From Runella defluvii (GTDB taxonomy: Bacteria; Bacteroidota; Bacteroidia; Cytophagales; Spirosomataceae): a DNA stretch of 64,000 nt. Made by a program: the position numbers and the translations under genes. How positions within the stretch are numbered: position 1 is the stretch's first letter; the number at the start of each line of letters is the position of its first letter. Shown piece after piece: positions 51,838 through 60,200 of this stretch. The DNA lies in assembly GCF_014195535.1 (NCBI RefSeq), contig NZ_JACIBY010000001.1, forward strand, positions 747,748 to 811,747. Reading direction: 5' to 3'. Under the pieces are notes generated by a model that searched no databases, was not told the origin of the DNA, and saw only the letters and a program-made list of their open reading frames with translations.

Positions 51838-51975
51838 ATGAAAAAGATAGCTGTTATTTTTATTGCATTTTCTGTGACCCTCTATGGATGTATTGTTGAT
51901 ATTGGTTTTGATAAAGACCAGCACAGACGACGAACCACAAGAAACTCAGACCTGAGAAGTAACTATCGGGTCTGA
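51838..51975 (+). pseudogene. Truncated fifth lipoprotein copy, 45 codons
   Basis: Starts like the others (MKKIAVIFIAFSVTLYGCIVD then DIGFDKDQHR) after the same 9-base junction, but after codon 30 the array sequence stops and a basic tail RRTTRNSDLRSNYRV is read to TGA. It keeps a signal peptide and lipobox. The break point is likely the edge of the duplicated block; the stop codon falls in the terminator stem. Possibly expressed as a short peptide but not a full family member. Confidence 0.8.
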
Positions 51976-52005
51976 CTACCGTCTGACCCGATAGAATATT
52001 TTTTT
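51963..52005 (+). terminator. Terminator closing the lipoprotein array
   Basis: Arms CTATCGGGTC (51963-51972) and GACCCGATAG (51985-51994) are perfect complements, followed by AATA and a T7 run. The first arm overlaps the end of the truncated fifth copy. Confidence 0.85.
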
Positions 52006-52110
52006 GAAAAAATGTGACATCAGGGTATGTTTTTGCGTATATATGACAAACACAGTTGTCAAAACAAACCCCAACATACTATGGACCCATTTTTTTACTT
52101 CGGCGAAGAT

Positions 52111-52141
52111 GAGTTTGAGTCAGACGAGCCGACTCAAACTC
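52111..52141. repeat. 11-bp inverted repeat before the M14 stop
   Basis: Perfect arms GAGTTTGAGTC and GACTCAAACTC with a 9-base loop, 13 bases beyond the end of the converging M14 gene. No T-run; could still end transcription or be a protein-binding dyad. Confidence 0.55.
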
Positions 52142-52153
52142 CTGATACAATGG

Positions 52154-53851
52154 CTATTTCGACAAGCGATACACAGGATACCGCAAGTATGATTTCTCCG
52201 AATACGGAGAGTTTTTGTAGATAAATTCTAGCTGCGCGGCACCATTTTTGGCGAAAGCTTCGTCTGCTTTTTTACGTTCTTCCAACTTCTGCTTCAACGC
52301 TGCGTCTTTGCGGAGCAAATCGGCCGCCACGTCTTCAAACACATAGGCCGAAAAGTGCTCTTTTTGTGCCAAAATACTATCAAAGAAATTCCACGAAAAA
52401 AACGAATCGGGACCTTGTGGTTCAAGGGTCTCAACAATGTATCGATTACTCGGCTGATTGGTCGTGATGACATAATCACCTTGGTAAAACGGCAATTTTT
52501 GCGTTTCCTTACGGAGCGTTACTCCCGTGTGGTTATAGTGCCCTTCGTAAGGCTTGGCGGGGCTTTTGTAGTCTTCAATGTAATAGGTTTCTACTTCCAT
52601 TTCGGTGTCTTTTGGCAGTGGTTGCATTTGCACGCCGTTGAGTTTTAAAAGCTCAATTACCCGACCCCAACTCTGCGGAATGATGTAGGCTTTGGGCTTT
52701 TCTATTTGTAAATCAGCGACGTAATGGTCGTAAAACGGAATGCGTTTCGTAAACGGCTCATTTCTATCATAATAGAGTCGATTAAGTCCGCTCACTTCAC
52801 TGGGCTTGTATTTGGCCGCAAAACCTTTAAAGGTAATAGAGTCTGCCACCGCGCGATCTACTTTCCAACTCAACGGAAATTTTGTTTGAGCCGCAACGGC
52901 CGCATCTGCTTTTTGTTTGTTGGCGACAATCGTATTGGCGTGTTTTGCGGCAAGCTCCAACGTAATTTCCATAAACGCATACGTTCCTTTGACGCGTGTG
53001 GGGTAATCCTTGAGCATGTGAAGTTCTACCACAAACGTTTCGCAGTTAAACAACGACGCGTACCCAGAGCTGTAACGTGGACCGTCGTTAAAGCCCAAAT
53101 AACCCGTTTCGGGGGTAGCGCCAAACGCATTGACGTACGGAACGGGAGGAAAACCAGAAGCAGACAGTTTTTGATCGAGGGCAGGATTAAATTCTTTGCT
53201 AAAAAAGCCCGAAACCTGCGCGTTAAATTTGTCTTTTTGGGTTGCAAAATAAGTGACCGCATGTTGGTAATCGGCGCCGTTGGAGGTGTGATTGTCGATA
53301 ATGATGTGTGGTTTCCACGCTTGGAACATCCGTTGCCACGACTCCGAATTTTTTGAATCCGTTTTGATAAAATCACGATTGAGGTCGTAGTTTCGTGAAT
53401 TGGCACGGAATCCGTAGGTAGTGGGGCCGTTTTGGTTGATGCGCGAAACCCCACGATTGAGCGCACCGTCCACGTTGTAAACAGGTACAATACAGAGCAC
53501 TACGTTGGCAGGAAGGGCTTTCTTCTCCAACAATTCCCGCGCCCACATCATGCTGGCGTCAATCCCTTCGGGTTCGCCAGGGTGAATGCCGTTGTTGACC
53601 AATAAAGTAACTTTTCCAGCTTGTGGTTTAAAGATTTTGTTGGCCGAGAGCACAAACAAATGAATAGGCTTGCCAATGTCGGTCGTGCCTACTTCAATCA
53701 GCGAGGCTTGGTCGTATTTTTTGTCCAACGCTTGATAAAAGCGAATAATTTCGTCGTACGTAGCCGTTTCTTGACCTTTACTGGTTTCGTACGAAATAGT
53801 TTGTGCCCATAGCATAGGCGACCACAAAAGCAATAGTAGCACTTTTTTCAT
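52154..53851 (-). CDS. Secreted M14 family zinc carboxypeptidase, 565 aa
   Basis: Exported metallopeptidase, second M14 in the window and shorter than the one at 13227. The signal peptide (1-16, ending MLWAQ) precedes the M14 domain: zinc ligands H90 and E93 in NNGIHPGEPEGID, NPDG-like region NVDGALNRGVSR (about 126-137), NYDLNRDFIK (about 155-164) and the third histidine in IIIDNHTSNG (about 179-188). Catalytic Glu is in CETFVVELHMLKDYP (about 273-287). The last ~200 residues form an extra domain. It starts 21 bases downstream of the GH78 gene, so the two are probably one operon. Confidence 0.9.
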   Translation of the reverse strand: MKKVLLLLLWSPMLWAQTISYETSKGQETATYDEIIRFYQALDKKYDQASLIEVGTTDIGKPIHLFVLSANKIFKPQAGKVTLLVNNGIHPGEPEGIDASMMWARELLEKKALPANVVLCIVPVYNVDGALNRGVSRINQNGPTTYGFRANSRNYDLNRDFIKTDSKNSESWQRMFQAWKPHIIIDNHTSNGADYQHAVTYFATQKDKFNAQVSGFFSKEFNPALDQKLSASGFPPVPYVNAFGATPETGYLGFNDGPRYSSGYASLFNCETFVVELHMLKDYPTRVKGTYAFMEITLELAAKHANTIVANKQKADAAVAAQTKFPLSWKVDRAVADSITFKGFAAKYKPSEVSGLNRLYYDRNEPFTKRIPFYDHYVADLQIEKPKAYIIPQSWGRVIELLKLNGVQMQPLPKDTEMEVETYYIEDYKSPAKPYEGHYNHTGVTLRKETQKLPFYQGDYVITTNQPSNRYIVETLEPQGPDSFFSWNFFDSILAQKEHFSAYVFEDVAADLLRKDAALKQKLEERKKADEAFAKNGAAQLEFIYKNSPYSEKSYLRYPVYRLSK

Positions 53852-53872
53852 GCGGTGTGATTGATTAGTTTG

Positions 53873-56515
53873 TTAGATGGTTTTGAGAATAAATGTGTGG
53901 GTACGACCCGAAGTTAAACGATATTTCCGAAGGCCGTTGGCAGGTTGCCCAATCGCAGGCAGGCTTTTTAGCTCCTCTGCCGCAGGTACTACAAGCTCCG
54001 CTTCGCATCCTTGCGGAAGTGAAATTTCGAGGGTTCGGTTGCCAAGTTTTCCCGTTGCACTGAATAAAATAGCACCTTGGGCGGTGTAGTTGATGAGCGA
54101 AAGCTGGTCTAAATCACCCAATTGAGGCCTTATTTGGGCTTTTTTAAACGCTGGACTGAGCGGCTGAATGCCTGCGAGTCCCATGTAGGTAACAAAAAGG
54201 GGCGCTACGGGGCAATGGCTCCATTGTTGCGTAGTATCGTGACGAACGTGCCATGTTTCGGCCAAGGTATTGTTCTCAGCGACGGACTCCATTCCGTACC
54301 AACGCGAACGGAAGTCGTCGAGAATAGGCTGGACATTTCCTGCTTTTGCCAGTGCCCAGTAGCGCCAATTGGCATTGGCGGGGTAGGAAAGACCCAAGTT
54401 GGCAGGTGGATTGGCCAGCGCTTTTACACAAAATTTGGTGATTCCCTCGGGACATTGATCGTATAAAATGGCCGTCGCCAACGAACGATCGCAGATGCGC
54501 TCTTCTTTTTCTTCGGCTACCCAAGGCAAATTATTGACAAACATTCCCCTAGCCGAACTCCAAAACAGCTTTACCGTCGTGGCCTGAATTTCGTTTCCAA
54601 CGGCGCGCGCTTTGTTGGCAAGGTCGTTCATACCCATCGCTTCGCAAAGAGGCGCGAAAGCCTTTTGCATCATAGCAGCCGTGTAAAGGTTAAATGCGCA
54701 CTGCTTGTGCCGTTGCTTTTTGTAGGCATCATGATCTATCCAAACGGTAGGCACCCCCAAATTCTCGACGGGAAGTAGTCCGTTGGAAGCACGAAGTTTG
54801 AGGAGGTAATTAAAAAACTTGACCAGCCGAGGCATCACTTCGGTCAGCGCGAGTTTGTCGCCCGTATAAAGGTAATAATACCAACAGTCGAAATTGAAAC
54901 CCACTCCGTGGTCGAGCAAAGGCCCCCAAGGAGTTAGACCTACTTGCCGCTCCATGACGCGCGCGAGTCGGTCAAAAGCAGGCCATGCGTCCAAAAAATA
55001 CCCGTCGAGGGTTAGTCCTTGGCTGTAGGTATTGATAAAACGAGCGTGTAAAAGTCGGTCGCCAAAGGTGTTTTGAAGGCTATGGATTTGGTGGCCACAA
55101 TCGCCGCTGTATTGCTGACGCTCGCGCGCCATCCCATCGACAATCGTTTCTTGACATGAGTTATGCAAGGTGTTAATGGCAGCGTCGAGTACTTTCTGAA
55201 TTTTAGCATCGCTGCATTGAACTTGGGCGGGGTTTGGCCAAGGATATTGCCGACGACGAACACCCACGTTGCTCACAATGGCTTGCCCTTCGCTCCCGTG
55301 AATGTGAAGCTGTAACCACCGCAACGATTCGTAGTCAAAGGTCTCAAAACGATTGGTGCCTGTGCGGCAAATGAAGCGAGTCCACGAATTAAATTTGGTA
55401 TTCAACAGCGGCTCTCCTCCCACAAGGTGCGCTTCTTGTACCATGAGTTCGATGATGGTTCCGCTGGGGGCATCAATCGTAAAATAGGGAAACCCAACGA
55501 CCTGCTCTTTCAACTCAAACGTCAAAATGGCACCACGGTCTTTGTCCACATTGACAGTCCAGCTTTGTGGCGTACTACTCACCACACACGGTAGGCGTTG
55601 AACAACGTAAGCATCGGACGTACCAAATTCAAAATATTCTTGGGGACTTCGTTTCCACCGAACGGTCATCGACTCAGCCAATTTAGTGACCGAAAGAAGG
55701 TTTTCTTTAAGCAGCGGAATACTTCGGCTGCGTAGTTGCGAAGCTTCCACGCGGCCACTGATGTCTAAGGCATATTCGTTGAAGGTACTATTGATGGGGG
55801 GCTTGTTGGCGGGGTTGTTGAGTTCTTGGGCCAAAAGCCATTCTTCAAACGGGACATATTCGGTGGTGTACCATTTGTGGGGGTAGTGGCGCGCGTCAAA
55901 TTCTTCTTGAAAAGCCCGTAAATACCAGCGTTTGTAGTGCCCAGGTGGCCAACTGCGCGCAATGAGGGTTTGCCAAGTCCCATCCGAAATTACTTGGAGG
56001 GTATTTCCGTTGGCAAATTCAATATCAATTTTAAAAAGAAACCCAGGTTTTCCCACCGGCCACGTTCCATCACCGTGGCCATAAAACAACACCTGCGCGC
56101 CCAAAACGTTGGTTCCTGCGTTGAGGTGGTTGGTGAGGTCAATTGGGTCGGCTTCTGACCAACGAGGGTCGGCGGGAGCAGGGCCAAACTGAATACGTTG
56201 CCCATTGGCAAAAAATAGATACCGACTATCGCCAATGATGTACCCTTTTGCGCTGCGGGGCTTAGAAGGTAAATTCAATTCTTTTCTGAAAAGCACTACG
56301 GTATTGGGCAAGCACCGCTGCATCGGGTACCAAATCCATTTGGCAGGGCTTAAATCGAGGGCAAGGGTAGGTGAGGGGTCAAAAAAGGGTTGTGGGGAGA
56401 TTGGCAAAGAGGAGGGCGCAGAGGTTTCTGGAGCGTTCGGAGCTAACCATAAAGAAAGGCTACTGACTGACGAATTTTTCAGAAACGTACGGCGGGATGT
56501 AGTAAAATCTATCAT
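53873..56515 (-). CDS. Alpha-L-rhamnosidase-like glycoside hydrolase (GH78), Tat-exported
   Basis: 880-residue enzyme predicted to remove terminal L-rhamnose from plant polysaccharides or glycosides. The N-terminus carries a twin-arginine motif SRRTFLK (7-13) followed by a hydrophobic stretch, so it is folded before export. Two beta-sandwich domains (about 60-430) precede an (alpha/alpha)6 barrel (about 440-770), where the GH78 features DGMARERQQYSGDCGH (about 455-470) and AWPAFDRLARV (about 515) hold the acidic residues, and a C-terminal beta domain follows (about 790-880). Alone it would match rhamnogalacturonan breakdown, which fits the pectate lyase 10 kb away. Confidence 0.87.
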   Translation of the reverse strand: MIDFTTSRRTFLKNSSVSSLSLWLAPNAPETSAPSSLPISPQPFFDPSPTLALDLSPAKWIWYPMQRCLPNTVVLFRKELNLPSKPRSAKGYIIGDSRYLFFANGQRIQFGPAPADPRWSEADPIDLTNHLNAGTNVLGAQVLFYGHGDGTWPVGKPGFLFKIDIEFANGNTLQVISDGTWQTLIARSWPPGHYKRWYLRAFQEEFDARHYPHKWYTTEYVPFEEWLLAQELNNPANKPPINSTFNEYALDISGRVEASQLRSRSIPLLKENLLSVTKLAESMTVRWKRSPQEYFEFGTSDAYVVQRLPCVVSSTPQSWTVNVDKDRGAILTFELKEQVVGFPYFTIDAPSGTIIELMVQEAHLVGGEPLLNTKFNSWTRFICRTGTNRFETFDYESLRWLQLHIHGSEGQAIVSNVGVRRRQYPWPNPAQVQCSDAKIQKVLDAAINTLHNSCQETIVDGMARERQQYSGDCGHQIHSLQNTFGDRLLHARFINTYSQGLTLDGYFLDAWPAFDRLARVMERQVGLTPWGPLLDHGVGFNFDCWYYYLYTGDKLALTEVMPRLVKFFNYLLKLRASNGLLPVENLGVPTVWIDHDAYKKQRHKQCAFNLYTAAMMQKAFAPLCEAMGMNDLANKARAVGNEIQATTVKLFWSSARGMFVNNLPWVAEEKEERICDRSLATAILYDQCPEGITKFCVKALANPPANLGLSYPANANWRYWALAKAGNVQPILDDFRSRWYGMESVAENNTLAETWHVRHDTTQQWSHCPVAPLFVTYMGLAGIQPLSPAFKKAQIRPQLGDLDQLSLINYTAQGAILFSATGKLGNRTLEISLPQGCEAELVVPAAEELKSLPAIGQPANGLRKYRLTSGRTHTFILKTI

Positions 56516-56569
56516 ACGTGAGGTTAGGTAAATGCGCCTACAAGTTACACAAGCCCACGGATTTTTAAC

Positions 56570-56600
56570 AAAAAAGGCAGGGAATTTACATTGCCCTGCC
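56570..56600 (-). terminator. Terminator for the ECF-sigma operon
   Basis: Stem GGCAGGG / CCCTGCC (56576-56582 and 56594-56600) with six A on the plus-strand left side, which become a U-run after the minus-strand hairpin. It lies after the last gene of the operon. Confidence 0.85.
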
Positions 56601-56627
56601 TAACCTTTATACGACATATTTTTTTAA

Positions 56628-57065
56628 TTACTCTTTTCCCGAACGTGGGTTGCGGTTGAGGCGTTGTAAAAGCATTTGCGTGAACATCTGTTCTGCTTTA
56701 TAAAGCTCCGCTAACTGTCTGACGTTGATAACTTTGAGGAATTTTGTGACGTATTCTTTCTCCAAATCAACTTCTTTTTGCTGCAAATTCAGCGATTCTT
56801 TGATATTGGCAAGGATTTTTTCGTCGGGTGTTGTCAAGGTATTGGTTTCGACAATGAGACGACGCATTTGCTTGCGAATCTCTTTTTTCTTCCCGTCAAA
56901 CTCGTTGTAAATAGGCCAAAACTGCTGAGATTGTTCGGCAGATAAATTGAGGCGATTGGTAATGAGCCCAATTTTGGCGTTTTCTATTTTTTGGTTTCCT
57001 CCGTCCTGCGCCACAGCGGCGTGGGTGAGAAGGGAAACGATGGCGACAAACAGTAACTTTTTCAT
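56628..57065 (-). CDS. Secreted Spy/CpxP-like helical protein
   Basis: 145-residue exported protein: signal peptide (1-19, ending AAVAQ) and a helical body. NRLNLSAEQSQQFWPIYNEF (about 37-56) has the form of the LTxxQ segment in Spy/CpxP periplasmic chaperones, followed by long charged helices (about 57-130). By analogy it may be a periplasmic stress or chaperone-like protein; the assignment rests on the segment and size, not on strict identity. It is third and last in the ECF sigma operon, 21 bases after the membrane protein gene. Confidence 0.7.
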   Translation of the reverse strand: MKKLLFVAIVSLLTHAAVAQDGGNQKIENAKIGLITNRLNLSAEQSQQFWPIYNEFDGKKKEIRKQMRRLIVETNTLTTPDEKILANIKESLNLQQKEVDLEKEYVTKFLKVINVRQLAELYKAEQMFTQMLLQRLNRNPRSGKE

Positions 57066-57086
57066 GGTTGGTATGTAAGTTGACTA

Positions 57087-57524
57087 CTAAATATTTTCTT
57101 CAATATCTGCTTCCTGAATAGCTTTTCGGAGGGCTTCGTCATCGACGTTGAGTTGTTGTAACAATACGTCTTCGTTGGAATAAAGTTCATTGAGCGACGT
57201 TTGTTCGCCCATTTCTTGTTGGGTAATTTGGGTATCTTTTAAATAATTATAGATTTCTTGGTCAGAGACTTGACTGAGGCTTTCTTCGCTCAGCGACAAT
57301 TGTTTTTGGGGATATGTCACCCACAAAAGTGCCCCAACCACGCTGGCCGCTGCTCCTACGATGGCCGTACGGCGCCACGACCACCCGATGGTGAACTTGG
57401 TTTCTTTTTCGTCGATATGTTCATGCAAACGCGTCTGAACCATTGAAGGAAGTTTGTCAAAATATCCTTCGGGGGTTTCAAACGGAAGCTTGCGGTCAAG
57501 TTGTTCCAGTTTTATCTTTTTCAT
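57087..57524 (-). CDS. Single-pass membrane protein, putative anti-sigma factor
   Basis: 145-residue protein with an N-terminal cytoplasmic part (about 1-45: LDRKLPFETPEGYFDKLPSM), one membrane helix (about 49-67, AIVGAAASVVGALLWVTYP) and a short acidic C-terminal domain rich in E and Q. The 'P-F-x-x-P-E-G-Y-F-D-x-L' motif is common in Bacteroidota proteins next to ECF sigma genes. No zinc HxxxCxxC anti-sigma motif is present, so the inhibitory role is inferred from position and topology. It lies 70 bases after the sigma gene and 21 bases before the Spy-like gene. Confidence 0.7.
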   Translation of the reverse strand: MKKIKLEQLDRKLPFETPEGYFDKLPSMVQTRLHEHIDEKETKFTIGWSWRRTAIVGAAASVVGALLWVTYPQKQLSLSEESLSQVSDQEIYNYLKDTQITQQEMGEQTSLNELYSNEDVLLQQLNVDDEALRKAIQEADIEENI

Positions 57525-57594
57525 GGATGTGGTAGTTGGCCCAATGCCCTTTTACGTTTCCTTTTTGTTTTTGACAAACCTGCGACAATAAAGT

Positions 57595-58152
57595 TTAATC
57601 TTCCCCGTTTAAAATCTTCTCAATTTTTGCTACAGCATGGTGATAGCTCGCCTTTAATGCGCCCACGGACGTCTTTGTAATTTCAGAAATATCCTCGTAG
57701 GTAAGGTCATCAAAATACTTCATGTTGAAGACCAAACGCTGTTTTTCGGGCAGTGTAAGTACGGCTTTTTGCAGTTTTAACTGAATTTCATCGCCAGCGA
57801 TGGGGTAGTCGGAATGTCCTGTGGCGCTTTCTAATTTTTCGAGTAGTTCGCCCTCAACATCGTTAATAGAAAGAAAAAAGCGACGACGTTTTTTGTTTAA
57901 AAAATTGAGACACTCGTTGGTGGCAATGCGGTAAAGCCACGTATAAAGCTGGGAGTCGCCGCGAAAGTTTTCGAGCGACTGCCAGGCTTTTATGAAGGTT
58001 TCTTGTGTTAAATCGTCAGCGTCGTCATGGTCAATCACCATCTTGCGAATGTGCCAATACATTTTTTGCTGGTACTTTCGAACCAGTTGATTGAAAGCGA
58101 AGTTACGGCTTTCAGGATTGGCAAATTTCTCAATAATGGTTTGGTCAGTCAT
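57595..58152 (-). CDS. ECF-type RNA polymerase sigma-70 family factor
   Basis: 185-residue extracytoplasmic-function sigma factor. Region 2 is seen as YQQKMYWHIRKMVIDHDDADD (split about 26-47) with LTQETFIKAWQSL (about 48-60) and FRGDSQLYTWLYRIATNECL (about 63-82); region 4 as LTLPEKQRLVFNMKYFDDLT (about 131-150) then YEDISEITKTSVGALKASYH (about 151-170) with the HTH. The neighbouring membrane and Spy-like genes suggest it answers envelope stress. Its target promoters are not identified. Confidence 0.95.
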   Translation of the reverse strand: MTDQTIIEKFANPESRNFAFNQLVRKYQQKMYWHIRKMVIDHDDADDLTQETFIKAWQSLENFRGDSQLYTWLYRIATNECLNFLNKKRRRFFLSINDVEGELLEKLESATGHSDYPIAGDEIQLKLQKAVLTLPEKQRLVFNMKYFDDLTYEDISEITKTSVGALKASYHHAVAKIEKILNGED

Positions 58153-58173
58153 GCGCTACGCTTTGTGTTACTC

Positions 58174-58244
58174 GTTATCTGTTATTGGTTAACCGTTTGG
58201 GTCGAAATTATAACTATTTCAACGGTTGACAAATAACAGATAAC
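58174..58244. repeat. 13-bp inverted repeat upstream of the sigma gene
   Basis: GTTATCTGTTATT (58174-58186) and AATAACAGATAAC (58232-58244) are perfect complements with a 45-base loop that holds a shorter GGTTAACCG dyad. It fills most of the 101-base gap between the sigma gene start and the transketolase stop; it may terminate transketolase transcription or influence the sigma promoter. Confidence 0.6.
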
Positions 58245-58253
58245 CGTTAACAA

Positions 58254-59210
58254 TTATTTCTTTCTAGCAATAGCACGTTTGGCGGCTTCTACGATGGCTT
58301 TGGCCGAAAGACCGTATTTTTCCATCAATTGAGCAGGCGTACCACTTTCGCCAAATGTATCTTTTACTCCTACGTATTCCAACGGAGCAAGGTGTTTTTG
58401 AATCAACACCTGAGCGATACTGTCGCCTAAGCCACCCGCTACTTGGTGTTCTTCGGCCGAAACAGCGCAACCCGTTTTCTTTACAGAAGCTAAGATGGCT
58501 TTTTCGTCCAAAGGTTTAATGGTATGAATGTTGATGATTTCGGCGTTGATGCCTTCTGCTTCGAGCATTTCACCTGCCTGAATCGCTTCCCACACCAAAT
58601 GGCCTGTGGCAAAGATACTTACGTCAGTACCTTCGTTGACCATCCATGCTTTGCCGATTTCAAATTTTTGGTCAGCATCGGTGAAAACTGGAATCACTGG
58701 GCGGCCAAAACGCAAATACACGGGGCCGTCGTACTCAGCAATCGCAATGGTAGCAGCTTTGGTTTGGTTATAGTCGCATGGGTTGATAACGGTCATGCCA
58801 GGAAGCATTTTCATCATCCCCAAATCTTCCAATACTTGGTGCGTAGCGCCGTCTTCGCCCAAGGTAAGACCTGCGTGCGAAGCGCAGATTTTAACGTTTT
58901 TGTGCGAATAGGCTACGCTTTGGCGTACTTGGTCGTACACACGGCTAGTAGCGAAGTTGGCGAAAGTAGTCGCAAACGGAATTTTGCCCCCGATGGTAAG
59001 CCCTGCGGCCATTCCAATCATGTTGGCTTCCGAAATCCCGCACTGAATAAAGCGCTCTGGGTTTTCTTTGATAAACGCGTCAAGTTTCAACGAACCCACG
59101 AGGTCGGCGCAAAGCGCAACGACGTTCGGGTTGGTCTGACCTAATACTTGCATACCCGCACCGAAACCGCTACGAGTGTCTTTTTTTTCTGTGAACGTGT
59201 ATTTTTTCAT
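58254..59210 (-). CDS. Transketolase, C-terminal subunit
   Basis: 318-residue subunit of a split transketolase, which transfers two-carbon units between sugar phosphates in the pentose phosphate pathway. It carries the pyrimidine-binding and C-terminal domains: MIGMAAGLTIGGKIPFATTF (about 64-83) and HAGLTLGEDGATHQVLEDLG (about 113-132), with ISEANM providing the catalytic glutamate (about 59-64). It starts 2 bases after the N-terminal subunit, so both are co-translated. The two-subunit form is common in Bacteroidota and archaea. Confidence 0.94.
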   Translation of the reverse strand: MKKYTFTEKKDTRSGFGAGMQVLGQTNPNVVALCADLVGSLKLDAFIKENPERFIQCGISEANMIGMAAGLTIGGKIPFATTFANFATSRVYDQVRQSVAYSHKNVKICASHAGLTLGEDGATHQVLEDLGMMKMLPGMTVINPCDYNQTKAATIAIAEYDGPVYLRFGRPVIPVFTDADQKFEIGKAWMVNEGTDVSIFATGHLVWEAIQAGEMLEAEGINAEIINIHTIKPLDEKAILASVKKTGCAVSAEEHQVAGGLGDSIAQVLIQKHLAPLEYVGVKDTFGESGTPAQLMEKYGLSAKAIVEAAKRAIARKK

Positions 59211-59212
59211 TT

Positions 59213-60070
59213 CTAGTAATCTCCCAAAGTTTCTTCTAATTGTGAAAGAGCTTGTTCCAATTGTGCGTCGTTAGGGGCTACACCGTGCCACTTGTGCGAG
59301 TGCATCATGAAGTCAACACCTTGGCCCATTTCGGTTTTCATCATCACGGCGATGGGTTGGCCTTTGCCTACCAAACGCTTGATTTTACGAAGAAGGGTCG
59401 TGAGTTCGTCCATGTTGTTACCATCAACGTGCAACACCCGCCAGCCGAATGCTTTGTATTTGGCTCCCAAATCGCGGTTATCGTTTACTTTCTTCGTAGA
59501 ACCGTCGATTTGCTGACCATTTACATCGACAAACGCAACGAGGTTGTCCACGTTGTTGTTAGGTGCAAACTGAACGGCTTCCCATACTTGGCCTTCTTGT
59601 TGCTCACCGTCGCCCATCAAACAATAAACGAGTGTTTTGTCACCGTTTAATTTCTTTGAAAGTGCCGAGCCGATAGCTACTGAAAGCCCTTGTCCCAACG
59701 AACCAGAAGCGATACGAATACCTGGAAGGTGCTCGTGTGTAGTGGGGTGGCCTTGTAAACGAGAGTTGAGTTTACGGAAAGTAGCGAGTTCTGTTACATC
59801 AAAATACCCACGACGGGCCAAAACGCTGTAAAAAACAGGAGAGATGTGACCGTTTGACAAGTAGAAAAGGTCTTCTCCTTTGCCATCCATGTTAAACGAC
59901 AAGTATCCGCCTTTGCCTTTGCGGTTATTGATTTTCATTTGTTGAAAATACAAGGCCACTAACAAATCGGCACAGCCCAACGACCCCCCTGGGTGGCCCG
60001 ATTGGCAGCCGTGAACCATTCGTAAAATATCGCGTCTTACTTGCGAAGCAATGCTTTGTAGCTCAGTCAT
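59213..60070 (-). CDS. Transketolase, N-terminal subunit
   Basis: 285-residue thiamine-diphosphate-binding half of a split transketolase. The ThDP/Mg motif starts YCLMGDGEQQEGQVWEAVQF (about 149-168) and NLVAFVDVNGQQIDG lies downstream (about 177-191). The N-terminal HGCQSGHPGGSLGCADLLVA (about 20-39) supplies the substrate-phosphate and ThDP contacts. It starts at ATG 60070 and is followed by the C-terminal subunit 2 bases after its stop. Confidence 0.95.
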   Translation of the reverse strand: MTELQSIASQVRRDILRMVHGCQSGHPGGSLGCADLLVALYFQQMKINNRKGKGGYLSFNMDGKGEDLFYLSNGHISPVFYSVLARRGYFDVTELATFRKLNSRLQGHPTTHEHLPGIRIASGSLGQGLSVAIGSALSKKLNGDKTLVYCLMGDGEQQEGQVWEAVQFAPNNNVDNLVAFVDVNGQQIDGSTKKVNDNRDLGAKYKAFGWRVLHVDGNNMDELTTLLRKIKRLVGKGQPIAVMMKTEMGQGVDFMMHSHKWHGVAPNDAQLEQALSQLEETLGDY

Positions 60071-60107
60071 TTGGATTAGTAAAGTATTGGTAGATTGGAA
60101 ATTGTTG

Positions 60108-60115
60108 CAAATATA
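60108..60115 (-). promoter_or_regulatory. Candidate -7 box (TATATTTG on minus strand) for the transketolase operon
   Basis: CAAATATA on the plus strand is an exact minus-strand TAnnTTTG, 37 bases upstream of the N-terminal subunit start. Confidence 0.4.
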
Positions 60116-60200
60116 ATTGTCAAAGTGACACTTTAAGGATAATTACTTAGAAAAAACAAGATTTTTTCACAGACGGAGTCTTTCACTCCCAATGACTAGC

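Noticed and set aside
52081-52224. Short plus-strand frame MDPFFYFGEDEFESD and on
   Set aside because: The start looks protein-like, but it ends inside the converging M14 gene, has no homologue I recognise, and contains an inverted repeat; not supported as a gene.
52724-53356. 210-codon plus-strand frame opposite the second M14 gene
   Set aside because: Antisense to a well-supported peptidase; arginine/phenylalanine-rich without a recognisable domain.
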